From positions 622,233 through 686,232 of the forward strand of contig CAJNDS010002168.1 of assembly GCA_905221605.1 (NCBI GenBank): a stretch of 64,000 nucleotides of DNA. The letters are read 5' to 3'. This document shows positions 10,495 to 22,310 of this stretch, piece by piece. Position numbers and translations under genes: made by a program. The notes beneath the pieces were generated by a model. The model saw nothing but the letters and a program-made list of their open reading frames with translations, was not told where the DNA came from and did not search any database. The DNA comes from Symbiodinium natans (lineage: Eukaryota > Sar > Dinophyceae > Suessiales > Symbiodiniaceae). Numbering within the stretch: position 1 is the first letter of the stretch; each line of letters starts with the position of its first letter.

Positions 10495-12695
10495 GGAGCC
10501 AAACTTCATCGTCAAAGTCGAGTCGGATGATGTCCTTGGCCATGTTGTGAACTTTCTGCCTGACACGAAGCCTTCGGGCGGGTGCGGCGAGTTGGCGCGG
10601 GTTTTTTGTTTTAAGGTTCAGGGTCTGCGGGTTTCAGGATCAGATTCGCGGTTGAACTTGCCTTCCCTAAACCCTAACAGAAAGGCGTGCATCCTGAGTT
10701 CGGACTTTGCGATGTTGCTGGTTTCGAGATGAGTTGAGAATAACGTTTCGTCGGAGTGTTAGGATTGTTGTTCCCACTCCCATGTTAGTTGTACAACAGC
10801 TCGTCAAGATCGGAGTGGAAGTGATCCGGAAAGTATGTTTCAAGATTATCCTGCGACCCTGGTTCCGGTCACATGGTTTCACAAGGTGCTCATGCCACAA
10901 AACCGATACGCAACTTCGCATCTTCAAGTCTACCACAGGTGCGCAGAGTGTTCAGCGTCGCGGGCGGCCAGGATTTGGGGGATGAAAATCCAAGGTTTCA
11001 CGAAGACCTTCTACCGGCACCGTGCCCCAAGTTTTCGGCCTATTCAAGCGAAAATCGCAGGCCAATGCTGTGACTGAACAGTCACCTTTTGTTGTTCGTC
11101 AAAACAGCCTACCTGTAAGACAGTCATGCCCAAATCCCCGCCCACCACCCACTCACTTGCATTTGTGCGACGGCGCTGGCAGGCGCTCGAGCGCTCAGCA
11201 AGACCCTCAGGAGCCCCAGGCGGACGACCGAGCCAGGCTTCGGACAGCCCCTGTTTGCGTCTTCCAGTCTTGATTGCGCCTAAGCAGCCTCAGCAACCCA
11301 CTTTGCCCCAGTGTTGTAAAAAAAACGGAGCCAAGTGTCCCCGTGCTCCAAGCGACCGAAGTGAACCACCCAAGTGTTCCCAAGCGAATCAAGCAACCTG
11401 CGCAAGTGTCCCGAGTGGGGAGAGAGAGCACATTCTGTTTTGTAACAAGAAAGCAAGGCTTTGACTCCATGAGAATTGTAAGCGGGCAGTCTTGGGCTGG
11501 GGAGGTCTGCAGTGCGCTCTCAACCGAGAACGATTCCTCCTCGTCAGCATGCTTACTAAATGAATGGGAGGCGACTAACCTCCACTTGTCGTCGCCACGC
11601 GAAAACAGGCGCCAAATCGCTCCTTTCCGGCGTGGAAGACGACTAGCTTGTACTCGCGGTGTTGGTTTCTGGGCTTGAAACTTGCAGCAAAGGCTTCTGC
11701 AGAGAGCGGAACTGCTGCGGCATGTTAGGACTTCTCTATTTTGGGAATTGCACCACGACCGCTGTACTGAGATGTGCCACTGTCGGCCACCCGGTTGACT
11801 GCCGTGATAACTGTGAATTGTCGAACAGTCTGACACCGAGATAAACTTAGGAGTACAAAAACGTTACGTTACCTTCGCCCTAGACCCCGAACCCGAAACC
11901 CTAAACCCTAGACCCTGAACCCTAAACCAACCATATTAAGCGTTTGTTCTTGGTAAGCCTGAGGCCTTGTTCTCAAAAAAAACGTGCCCGCAAAGCCTCG
12001 CAAACCCTAACTTAGCCCTAAACCCCTAAGCCCTACCTAAACCCTAAACCGCACACCTTATAAACCCTAACCCTAAATGGGCCCTAAACCCTAAACCCAA
12101 ATTAGACATACCTACAGGCTCCTATGAAGTACCTTTTTGGTGTAGTTACATGGGGTTCTAGTATATCACACCAAAATGAGCACTGCACGGGACCCTGTTG
12201 GTAAACCCTAAATGATCATGCAATAAAGACCAGATCAACGAGCCGTCAAGAAACGCAAGGATTCAGTGATGCCAGTAACCTCGACACGTGAAGGGTGCCC
12301 CCCTTTTGGTGCACCCTAAACCCTAAACCCGAAACCTTAAACGAATCTAGAAGGAATCCTGAGAAACAAGTCGAGTCTTTTGCGCGTAAAGCCGCCACCC
12401 GAGTTCCTGTATCCATGACAACCCTACAAGGACCACAAACGTCAAACGGTTTGGGGCTGAGGGGCAAACCTAAACCCCACTGCCAGAACGCCAAATAACC
12501 TGAGAATCGTACATCTCGACGCTGCGGAAAGCCCTAAACCCTAAACCCTAAACCCCACACCCTAAACCCAAAACCCCAAACCCTAAACCCCAAAACCTTG
12601 TAGCTCACGGCAAAGTGCCTGGGATCTCCCAACTCCTCTGCTGGTCGTGGTTCGGCAAAGCGCGCTGACGGCTTCAAGACAAAGCGGTCCTGCAT
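10495..12695 (-). CDS. 5' half of a multi-exon gene, product unrecognised
   Basis: Seen: a minus-strand chain of exons at 12609-12695 (ATG at 12695, reads MQDRFVLKP), 12500-12521, 12343-12406, then 11732-11810, 11580-11668, 11161-11279, 11086-11112, 10934-11010, 10795-10850, 10679-10717 and 10495-10559. Most have AG acceptors and GT donors; 11161 uses GCAAGT. Phase carries across most junctions and gives fluent protein such as KIEKNQHREYKLVVFHAGKE and NMAKDIIRLDFDDEVWL. The links 12343 to 11810 and 10934 to 10850 are unresolved; a 7-nt microexon near 11871 would give a good join. The intron after 10679 starts inside a telomeric repeat (CT|GTTAGGGTTTAGGG). No domain is recognised. It probably continues into the two blocks downstream. 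The ATG is chosen because it opens the first exon in frame; a further upstream exon is possible. Confidence 0.55.
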
Positions 12696-12699
12696 TGAA

Positions 12700-13690
12700 G
12701 GGGCCGGCTTAGGGTTTAGGGTTTAGGGTTTAGGGTTTGGGGTTTGGGGTTTAGGGTTAGGGTTTAGGGTTTAGGGCTTAGGGTTTAGGGTTTAGGGCGC
12801 ACCTGATGTCTCATAACTGGTTCCTTTATGCGGTTAATTATCGGCTAATTATACGGGGTCTAGTATACTACCCTTAAACGGAACCACATAGAAGCCTTGA
12901 GGCAAACTCAAAGTCCCAATTTTCGGGTTTAGGGTTTAGGGTTTAGGGTTATGTGTACTTCCAGGGACCTATGTTTGATGTCCTTAAGAGAGTTCTAGTA
13001 GCCAAATTCCTCGGTCCTTTGGAAGTATAGGGTAAACTCTCAACCCCAACCGCTAAACCGTTTACCTACAACCTAGCAGGGTTTAGGGCTTTGCCTCTTT
13101 TGGGTCTTCCCGGCTTGTTCGAAACACCCTAAACCCTAAACATAAACCCTGTAAACCCTGAACCCTGCACCCTGAACCCTGAACCCTAAACCCTAAACCC
13201 TAAACCCTAAACCCTAGACCCTAGACCCTAAACCCTAAACCCTAAACCCCAAACCCTAAACCCTAAACCCTAAACCCTAAACCCGGCCCAAAATGCTTTT
13301 GAGCTCACACATTGACAGGCCCGCTTCGTGGTAAGCGACTCATGGCCCTTCGGGTTTAGGGTTTAGGGTTTAGGGTTTAGGGTCTAGGGTCTAGGGTCTA
13401 GGGTCTAGGATTTAAGGTTAGAATTTGGTACCACAGATAATTCCTGAAAGTCTTCATAGAGGGGGGCGCAAGGTACCTAAACCCTAAACCCTAAACCGTG
13501 CGCCCTAAACCAGTCCTTTAAGAACTGGTAAGACTTGCGTGCGTGACTGCTGTTTGTTGCTTAGGGTCTAGGGCTTACACTCTAGGGTCCTTACGGGAGG
13601 GGGGTTCATGGGGGGTACCAACCCTAAACCCTAAACCCTAAACCCTAAACCCTAAACCCTAAACCCCAAACCCTAAACCCTAAACCCTAA
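12700..13690. other. Spacer between the minus-strand gene start and the plus-strand gene
   Basis: Telomeric tracts, a family 2 element (12802-12912), a foldback (12957-13030) and a small inverted repeat (13511-13527). Open stretches at 13305-13345 are too short to call. The intergenic region or promoters of the divergent genes may lie here; no promoter motif is recognised. Confidence 0.4.
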
Positions 13691-13702
13691 ACCCTAACCT
13701 AG

Positions 13703-13936
13703 GGAACTTTAGGGAAGCTGAGGAGGCCTTGAAGAGCATACAGTGGGGAGTAGAAGAAACCATGGGTTCCATGCCCCCCTTGAGTCCCCCCGCCTTCAAA
13801 AACCCTTCAGGAAGCCTACAGGTTTAGGGTTTAGGGTTTAGGGATTAGAGTTTAGGGTTTAGGGTTTAGGGTTTAGGGTTTAGGGTTTAGGGTTTAGGGT
13901 CCGCCGACCCTGCGGCGTGTTGGATGGGAAAAGGAG
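13703..13936 (+). CDS. Two plus-strand exons split by a pure telomeric-repeat intron
   Basis: Seen: exon 13703-13821 (119 nt, acceptor CTAACCTAG, donor CTACAG|GTTTAG) reads NFREAEEALKSIQWGVEE and goes on for 39 codons without a stop. Exon 13898-13936 (donor GAG|GTGAAA) reads GPPTLRRVGWEKE. Both junctions are phase 0. The 76-nt intron 13822-13897 is only TTTAGGG repeats with a few variants; its GT and AG both come from the repeat. Downstream, an open stretch after a poly-C acceptor at about 14055 reads FELTSAFKPFNYAPAGSAA and stops at 14135-14137, probably the C-terminus, but the joining phase needs a GA donor or a missed exon. The protein is not recognised. Confidence 0.5.
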
Positions 13937-14389
13937 GTGAAAACCTCCCTCTTTCCCTCCTTACCCCCCCAAAACGCCTTCAAGCTGGCAGCTCCGGTCC
14001 TGGTGCTACCCCCTACCCCCCCCCCCCCCCCCCCAACGTTTCACAGAGGCTCAAGCACATCAACTTTTTTGGCATCCTTTGAGCTGACGAGCGCGTTTAA
14101 ACCTTTCAACTATGCTCCAGCGGGGTCGGCGGCTTGAGCCGGAGGCTCTTAAATTTAGGGTTTAGGGGTTTAGGGTGCTCCAAAGCCGAAACTTCTAAGG
14201 CCTGCAAGTCCGAACGCCCCAAAGCCTGCAAACCCAACAACAGACCAGCAAAAACCCTAGAACCTTACATCCCTAAAGCCCTAAACCCCAAACCCCAAAC
14301 CCTAAACCCCAAACCCCAAACCCCAAACCCCAAACCCTAAACGAGCTCCAGAGGCCCTGGAGCCCTCCAGCCCTAAGCCCTCAGCCCAG

Positions 14390-14450
14390 AACCATCCTTT
14401 TGCGATGCGCCTGAAAACCAGAAAGCCCTATATCATCCTGATCCCTGAGG
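14390..14450 (+). CDS. Probable plus-strand exon
   Basis: Acceptor CAGCCCAG, 61 nt reading NHPFAMRLKTRKPYIILIPE, donor GAGG|GTTTAGGG lying in the following telomeric tract. It is on the same strand as 13703-13936 but follows an apparent stop at 14135, so it would belong to another gene or the stop is intronic. The opposite strand is partly open too. Confidence 0.3.
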
Positions 14451-14954
14451 GTTTAGGGTTTAGGGTTAAGGGTTAAGGGATGAAGGGTTTAAGGGTTTAA
14501 GGAGTTTAAGGGTTTAAGGGTTTAAGGGTTTAAGGAGTTTAGAGTTTAAGGGTTTAAGGGTTTAAGGGTTTAAGGAGTTTAGGGTTTAAGGGTTTAAGGG
14601 TTTAGGGGTTTAGGGGTCTAAGGGTCTAAGGGTTTAAGGGTTTGAGGGTTGAGGGGCTAAGGGTTTAGGAGGGAGTGGAGGCCTAGTTTCTCGAGGACTC
14701 TAGAAATCTAGTGTGTCTTCTTTAACTAATGCTGCCTTGATATATTTCTAAGTCGACTACAAACAGGGGCCACCTCCATGAAGCATACTCCAAAATGAGA
14801 CACTGGGCTTAAACTCAACGAATAACAAATTTCCCAGAACCTCATCCAAGAAGAGATGCTGGGCACAAACCCAACAAGCGAAAATTTCCCAGGACCTCAA
14901 CCCTAAGGCCTGTCTAAACTCTATTCCAAAAACTCTAAGCTCTAAACCCTAAGC

Positions 14955-15423
14955 CCTGCACGTCTCGTTGTCCCTGTGCCGTGCCTGCGAGTCAAGATGC
15001 TCGGCCAGCCACTCCGCGTGGTCGCCCTGCTGAGGGTTTGCGGTTCCCTCAGCCCTTAACCCTAAACCCTGAACTAAGGTGTAAAGTTTTGGGTTTGGTT
15101 TAGGGGTTTCGGCAAGGTTCAGTGTGGGGCACGGGTTTCGGGGGGTTTGGGTTTTTGGGCTTACCCGGTTTTAGGGTTTAGGGTTTAGGCAAATATCATG
15201 TCACATACCCCTCAATGGGGAGATGTGTCATTAGGCATGTTTATCCTTCTTTAGGTGCACTGTTGTTTCTGAAAAAAGAACTAGATGCGTTAGGAATTAC
15301 GAAAGGTGTTTTCAATCACGGAGGGCTTGGGGGGAATAAATAGGTATTTCACAGATAGGGTCCCCTAAAATATACCCCAATATACTAAGTTCTTCAGAGA
15401 CAGGGAAATGGCAAGCCCACTCG

Positions 15424-15454
<31 letters not shown>

Positions 15455-18145
15455 TTCTCTCACTTTTTGTTCTCTCTCTCTCTCTCTCTTTCTATTTTTT
15501 GTCTTTCTTCTCTCTGACTCGCCATGGCAGGCACCCGCCCCGGCTACAAACGTGGTAAGGAGGGCGTAATTTATTATATATAGTTTAAACCCTAACTCTA
15601 AGGGTCCATGTACCAATGGAACACATACGTGGGCCCCAAAGCCAATATGTTGGAACCCTGTGAGGCCCAAGTATAGATCGCAGAACGTAGGCGGAACTTG
15701 AGAAGCTTGTCAAAGACATGTAGCAAGACTTCCTTGGGGACAAAATGAACCCTAAAAGGGTGTATGGTTGATACACCTTTATAGTGGCCAAATGAACCCT
15801 ACAAGGGGGCATGGTTCATACACCTTTTATAGGGATTCTAGCATAGAGGGTGTACGACCCCAAGATACATGGGGTTCATGTGGTCCCCAACGTTGTACCC
15901 CCTGTAGCGCAATCGAGCTCGCTGAGGCGTAATTGAAAAGCAGCGCTGCTGACGGCTGCACTACAAATTCTAGACCCAAGAGCAAACAGGAAAAAACCTT
16001 AAACCCTAAACCCTAAAGCCTAAACCCTAAACCCTTTTTGGCTTAAGGAGGCATAGAAGGGAACCTAAACCCCAAAACTTAGGGTTTAGGGCCAGTAGTT
16101 GCATGATAGGAATATCCCAAGCCTGCCACATTATTCGGCAGCGACCTTTCATGTGTAAAGGCTCTGCAGCGTCTTGTCCGCATTCAGACACAAAACGTGT
16201 CCCCACAAATGAACCCTGTCCCCAGGCCCTGAATCCTAAACTCCTAAACCTACAAGCCCCAAACCCTCAAGCCCTAAACCCTAAACCCTAAACTTTTAAA
16301 CCCAAAACCCAAAACCCTAAACCCGAAACCCTAAGCCCTAAACCCTAAACCCTAAACCCAACCAAAACTCGAGGCCCTGCCTCCAATGGGGGAATGCCGA
16401 AGCGCTGGGCCAGGTCCAGGCGGAGCTTCTTGCCCGTGGCCTTGCCCGCGAGCCCGCTTGTATTTCTAATGCCCAGGCTGGGGTTTAGGGTTTAGGGTCT
16501 AGGGTTGAGGATCTAGGGTTTAGACATTAGAAGTTTAGGGTTTCGGACTTGGGGTTTAGGACACGCTGCAGCCTAGCGGCCGTCTTCGGCAGGCAAGGCG
16601 TCCAAATCACGCAGTCTGGCAACGCCTGCGTGCGAACAGCTGCTCAGTGCGTGGCTAAACTTTTAGGGTTTAGGGTTTAGGGTTTGGGGTTTGGGGTTTT
16701 CGACCAGAAGGTGAATTGGGGGGCTGTTGTAATATTAGGGTCCCTCTGTATCAAGGATCCCCTTCTAAACCCAACCATGTGCTCCGGAGCTCAAAGCGAT
16801 GGAATGCCTTGGGACTCATAGCGCTGAAAGGCCTTCTTGGGGCCTAGAAGCCTACCGACATCTACCGACACATCTAAACCCTGAAGCCCTCAATCCTAAA
16901 CAAAGGGGGGCACGGGGCTCCCCGGTTCCCCTTTAGGGTTTAGGGTTTAGGGTTTAGGGTTTAGGGTTTAGGGTTTAGGGTTTAGGGTTAGACCCTAAAC
17001 CCTAAACCCCAAACAACCCCCCCCCCCCCCTCTCTGAGGCAAAGGGGACCGGGAAGCCCTTGCACCCAACCACCTGTGCGATTTCGGGCTTAGGGCAACC
17101 CTAAACCCTAAACCCTAAACCCTAAACCCTAAACCCTGTAAACCCTAAACCCTAACCCCTTTAGGGAACTACATTCGAGCTGTCAGAGGGGTTGCCCCAG
17201 GCCGCAGGTGGGGTTTTCACAGTTTTGGCTTGCGGGACAAACGATCTTTCGGCTCCAGAGCCCGTTTAGGGTTTAGGGTTTAGGGTTTAGGGTTAGGGTT
17301 TAGGGCTTAGGGTTTAGGGTAGTTCTCCAAATTTGGTTCCCTCTTGGGGTCTAGGGTTTAGGGTTTAGGGTTTAGGGTTTCGGGTTTAGGGTTTTGGGTT
17401 TCGGGTTTACGGTTCAGGGGCGCCGTACTATGAGTACCCAAGGGACAATAACTTAGAGAACTACCCAGATGGTAGCCGTTCCCAAGACCTGTTCCAAGTA
17501 CTTGTTCCCGGGCTGGTAAGGATTCCACGGCTTAGGGGAGCCTTGCGTTAACCTACCTTTGGAGTAGACCCTGGAAAAAATGTATATACTTTTTAGGTAT
17601 AAGTAGCTATAATAGGAACCCAGAACCAAAAAAAGTATTAAAGTACAGTACTCCAAAAACCCAGGAGTTATGTGTATAAAAGCCTTCCACACAAGCTAGA
17701 GGCTTCCTGGGATCTAAGCTCTAAGGGTAAAACTAAACTAAACCCTCAAAACCGAAACCCTGAAGTAAACCTTAGAACCCGAAACCCCAAAACCCGAAGC
17801 CCTAAAGATTAGGGGAATTAAGCCCCTAGAGCCCTAAACCCCCAAACCCGAAACCCTAAACATTTAGGGAATTAAACCCCTAGAGCCCTAAACCCCCAAA
17901 CCCGAAACCCTAAACATTTAGGGAACTAAACCCCTAGAGCCCTAAACCCCCAAACCCGAAACCCTAAACATTGGGGAATTAAGCTCCTAGAACCCTAAAC
18001 CCCTAACCCCTAAACCCTAAACCCTACTAAAGCCTAAACCCTACTGAACCCTAAACCCTAAACCCTAAACCCTAAACCCCATTCGTGTCTGGACAAGAAA
18101 TGACAAGGCGCAGCAGCCCGGAGCTCCTGCGTGCGCCGCCCAAAC
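14955..18145 (-). CDS. Series of minus-strand exons, product unrecognised
   Basis: Best exons, 5' to 3': 18078-18145 (VWAAHAGAPGCCALSFLVQ), 17173-17252 (SFVPQAKTVKTPPAAWG), 16776-16843 (PFSAMSPKAFHRFELRS), 16369-16465 (GKATGKKLRLDLAQRFGIPP), 15899-15960 (SSAAFQLRLSELDCATG), 14955-15029 (GDHAEWLAEHLDSQARHRD). Each has an AG acceptor and a GT or GC donor and GC-rich third codon positions. Phase does not link all of them, so small exons are missing, for example around 16130-16210 and 17040-17090. 16369-16465 (32 codons) is the most convincing. Introns hold telomeric tracts, a CT microsatellite and inverted-repeat elements. No family was recognised and one versus several genes cannot be told. Confidence 0.45.
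15424..15500. repeat. CT microsatellite
   Basis: CTCTCT units with few interruptions (15424-15455 and 15473-15490). Gives an arginine/glutamate ORF on the minus strand that is not a gene. Confidence 0.9.
17318..17448. mobile_element. Inverted-repeat element family 6 (GGGTAGTTCTCTA) holding a telomeric tract
   Basis: Ends AGGGTAGTTCTCCAAAT and TTAGAGAACTACCC; the middle 17349-17418 is TTTAGGG-type sequence. Other copies: 3560-3655, 29853-29953 (inside an intron of the membrane-protein gene and ending at its acceptor), 35778-35870, 55717-55820. Confidence 0.6.
17805..17995. repeat. 53-bp tandem repeat, about 3.5 units
   Basis: Units share GGGAATTAAACCCCTAGAGC and CCCGAAACCCTAAACATT. It looks derived from decayed telomeric repeats plus a TTAGGGAATTAA insert. 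Confidence 0.85.
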
Positions 18146-20156
18146 CTGAGGGATTGGGCTTTGGGGTTCAGGGTTTGGGGTTTGGGTGTTTTGGGGTTTC
18201 GGTGTTTAGGTGTTTAGGTGTTTAGGGGTTTAGGGGTTTAGGGGTTTAGGGTTTAGGGTTTAGGGTTTAGGGTTTAGGGTTTAGGGTTTAGGGTTTAGGC
18301 TTCGTTCAGCTCCGGGTGTAGGGCATGGGATTGAGGCCCAAACCAGTTTAGGTGCCTGCACAACAAGCGGCTTTTCTTATGCGTCAAGGCCTTCGAGTTG
18401 CTTTAGGGTTTAGGGTTTAGGGTTTAGGGTTTAGGGTTTAGGGTTTAGGGTTCAGGGTTTAGGGATTAGGATTTAGGGTTTAATTCAGGCAACTCTGCTG
18501 AAAACCGTCGGCACAAGATCTCCTAGACTAGGGTGAAGGTTTTACCTGAACAAGCGCCAACTGCAAACTGATGTAGGGGCCTGAAGAATTCGAATGTGTC
18601 ATGGCAGAATTACAAAGGGACCATGAGAGAATGTTTATTAAAAATTACTCTGACCCCTATATTATCCTTCTACCAAGAGACAGGGTGCACCTCATTTTCC
18701 AAAGTTACTCCAGGCAAAAAGATGCAAAACCTGAACGCGCAACACTTTGCCCAAAATGGTTGCTGGCAAGGGGCATTCTCAAGCCGTCCAAGTTGCAAGG
18801 GGTGGAGCCTTCATGGCTATCTGGACCCAAAAGTAACCTAGGAATGAAAAAAGTGCCCTTTGCGGTTTAAAGGGGAACCTAAACCCCAACAACAAACGGA
18901 ATCAGGGCCTACTCTGGGCCCTAGATATTCTGCAACTGGAGTGTTAGGGCTTGAGGTCTGGAAATTACTCTATGCATTGAAAAGCCGAATCCTGAACCCT
19001 AGACTCTGGCCACGGACATTGACATCCTCTGCGAGTAAACCCTAAACCCTAAACCCGAAACCCTAAACCCTGAACCCTAAACCCAATGTATATATTGTTT
19101 TTTGTTGTTTACTTTTAAACCCTAAGCCCTAAACAGGAAGTCATAAGGATTCTTTAGGGTTTAGGGTTTAGGGCTTCTGCAGTTTGTTGTGGCTTGCGGC
19201 TTCGTACAAGAGTCGGTGAAATCAGAATGTACATGTTGGTTAGTTTTCAGTATATCTGAAGAATGAAACAGGGACAAACCGATAGTACACTATTGGTGAT
19301 GAATGTAGGCTCCTGTATGTTTACTGCAGTAGCTTCGAGCTCGAAACCGCAAGATTCGTTCTGCGCAGCCACGTCTGAAAACGTGTGCGAAAGTTCAGAT
19401 GTGCGGGTTTCCGACAATAGGGGGGACTCTTTTGGGGTGTCCCTTTAAGGGGGTTCTCTTTAAAGAGGGGTACGGGGGGGTACCTATTCTGGGAAATACA
19501 CATGCAGGTGGCTGTTCTGATTCTTGGGTACTTTACATGACTGAACGAAAGGATTTCTTTCTACGCATGCTCAGGAGGGAGGATGCAACAAGTCTTCACA
19601 CATGTTCACTTCTATGTGGCATTTCCCTTTGGGTTTAGGGCTTGCTGTGAACAATACAGTCAACACCGTTCAAGTACTACATGGTGGTATAGTCCTCATC
19701 GTCTAGGGTACTGTATACCCCTTGATTCAGGAGTGCCCGGAGAAGGTCCCATGCGCTTCGTGAAGACATTCAGTCAGATTGGGATCCCCCTGTCATCTAA
19801 AGAATACACCTTAATAAACCCCAAACCCTAAACGCTAAACACTAAGCCCTGACCCTAAGCCCTAATCCCCAAGCCCTGTGTCCAAAAGGGGTATCGGAGT
19901 CTCTGGGTATCTAGACCCAAGAGTACCCTGTGAATAAAAAGTGCGTCCTTCTTGGCTAAAAGGAGCTCATAAGGGAACCGCCCCCCCTCCAAACGGAAGG
20001 AATACGGGCCTACTCCGCAGCCTAGTAGCCCTAAATCCTAAACCCTAAACCCTAAGCCCTAACACCCAACACCCAACACCCTACACCCTAAACCCTAAAC
20101 CCAATACCCTAAAGCCTAAACCACAAGCCCTGAACCCTGAACCCTAAACCCTAAGC

Positions 20157-20736
20157 CTGCCGCCCTCAACGCGCTCTCCAGTTGCGGCACCTGCCGCTTT
20201 GACTGCCAAGCCCACAGCCTCCGCGCTTTCGCTTGCTTTAGGGTTTAGGGTTTAGGAGTTCAGGAGTTAGGGTTAGGGTTTGGGTTTAGGAGTTCAGGAG
20301 TTCAGGTGGAGGGTTGTGGGGTGGTTTGGGGGTGGGTTTGGGAGGTTTTGGGTTGAGGGCGGGGTCTAGAGGGTTTTTAGGGTCGAGAGGGGGATAGCGG
20401 GGCTTCGCGGAGTTTAGAGGATTTAGAGGGGCCTAGGGTTGAGGGTTGAGGGTTGAGGGTTTAGGGGACCTACACCCACTTCCTGCACCCCGGATTTGCG
20501 TGGCTTACGGGTAAGGACGGCGGGGCGTTCTTAACCCTGAAGCCTGCAACGCCCACAGCCTCAACCCGAAACCCTGCAACGCCTGAACGTAAGCCCTAAA
20601 CCCTAAACCCTAAACCCTAAACCCTAAACCCTAAACCCTAAACCCTAAACCCTTTGGCGGCCTCTCCACGCCGGGTACATGGCGCCGCGAAGGCTGTGCA
20701 GTCCTCTATGGCCTCTGCTCTCGAAGTGCGGATTCT
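20157..20736 (-). CDS. Two probable minus-strand exons
   Basis: 20651-20736 (86 nt, acceptor CCCTCAG, donor AAAGG|GTTTAG inside a telomeric tract) reads SRAEAIEDCTAFAAP. 20157-20231 (75 nt, GC donor GCAG|GCTTAGGG) reads ESAEAVGLAVKAAGAATGER. Both are alanine-rich and helix-like with GC-rich third positions. The plus strand is also open over 20651-20736 but lacks an acceptor at its left border. A stretch at 20478-20535 between them is open on both strands. Confidence 0.4.
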
Positions 20737-21061
20737 CTGAGGGTAGTTACCGGGCCCTTAAGGGCTCTTAGGGTTTGGAGTTTAGGGTTTAGGGTTTAGG
20801 GTTTAGGGTTTAGGGTTTGGGGTTTGGGGTTTGGGGTTTGGGGTTTGGGGTTTGGGGCAGTACCTTTGTTGGGGTCAGTTAAGGCTTCTAGTATACTACC
20901 CCAAAAAGGTACTACATAGGAGCCTCTAGGTAGGGCTTTTATCTTGATATCAACCCCGAGGCTCAAAACAGTCGAGCCTTGTAGCCTCTGGTCTCAAAAT
21001 GCACTACTCCCCTTGCAACCTCCCTAAACATTAATTAACCGTAAAACAAACCCCTTCAAGT

Positions 21062-21172
21062 CTATATATGAACAAAAGCATCATTTATAAGGATGCGATG
21101 GTAGGGACTTAGGGTGCAACTGAGAAACACAGTCAACATGCCAAGGCTCGCGGGATTAAGCACAGGGGTCCG
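21062..21172 (-). CDS. Probable minus-strand exon, possibly C-terminal
   Basis: From acceptor GTGTCAG at 21172 the frame reads RTPVLNPASLGMLTVFLS then CTLSPYHRILINDAF, followed by either a GTTCAT donor at 21075 or, three codons later, a TAG at 21062-21064. If the stop is used, this is a gene end. Not recognised. Confidence 0.35.
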   Translation of the reverse strand, partial: RTPVLNPASLGMLTVFLSCTLSPYHRILINDAFVHI

Positions 21173-21765
21173 CTGACACATTGGCCCCCTAAATCTGTAA
21201 ATCCCTATACCCCCCCCCCCCCCCAAACCCGAACCCAAAACCCTCAATCCCAAAACTCTAAACCCCTAAACCCTGCACCCTAAACCCTAAACCCTGAACT
21301 TCCCAAATCCCTACCCCTAAAACACCTAAACCCCTCCAACTATGACTGGGGAATGGGGCCAGGCCCTCATTCCAGCCAATGTTGCCAAACTGCCGTGTGC
21401 AGGAGGTAGACTTCTTCAATCCTTTGGGGGGTTTAGGGTTTAGGGTTTGGGGTTTAGGGTTTAGGGTTTAGGGTTTAGGGTTTAGGGTTTAGGGTTTAGA
21501 GGCATTAGTGCCCTTGAGGGTTTAGGGTTTAGGGCCTAGGGCTTGGGGATTGGGGTTTAGGATTTCGGGATTTGGGGGCCCCACGGTTTCTGGGACTTTG
21601 GAGGCTTTCGGGGCCTCTGACGCTTCGGGGTGAATATACAACTACGATTTGTTGAAGAACTAATTACACAATAATCTTGTTTAGGGTTTAGGGTTTAGGG
21701 TTTAGGGTTTAGGGAGATACTAACAGTCCGTATGGAAGAACATGCGGTTGTTTGTTGTGGGGGGG

Positions 21766-21820
<55 letters not shown>

Positions 21821-22310
21821 CGGTGTTCTCAAGTCGGCAACGGCTATAGAATCCCTCATGCGATCTTTGAGTAACCTAGACCCAAGAGCAAGCTAGCAAT
21901 AAAAAGGGTGCCCTGTTTTGGTTTAAATGGGCTGATAAGGGAACCTAATCCCTAAACAAAGGGGAGTAAGGGCGTATTCTGTAGGTAGAAGCGGCCGTGT
22001 CATAACAGGGGCCGAGCGATGTGCCAGAACCCAACTTACTTCTCACCTCGGTAGCCCAGCAACGATACTACACCAAGCACCCAGCAAGCGTACAAAAAAC
22101 TGGCCCTGAACGACACAGGTAAGAGTCCTAGGGTCAACAAATACGCTACAGGGGTTCAGGGGTTTCAGGGTTCTCGGTTTCTTCGGATTGGGGTCTACGC
22201 TTATGAGTCTAAAGTTTCGGAATGCTCGGGGATTTCGATCTATGGTGTAGGTTGTCAGGGGTTTCGGGTTCAGAAGCTATGTGGCTCCGTGTGCATCTAT
22301 AGAACCCGAC

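Noticed and set aside
11207-11836. 209-codon minus-strand ORF, the longest in the window
   Set aside because: It runs through introns of the exon chain 10934-11810, in a different frame from most exons; smaller spliced exons explain the sequence better.
22017-22111. Plus-strand exon reading GPSDVPEPNLLLTSVAQQRY with a GTAAGA donor
   Set aside because: The same stretch overlaps a family 1 element end (GGTAGCCCAGCAACGATAC) and is equally open with good splice sites on the minus strand.
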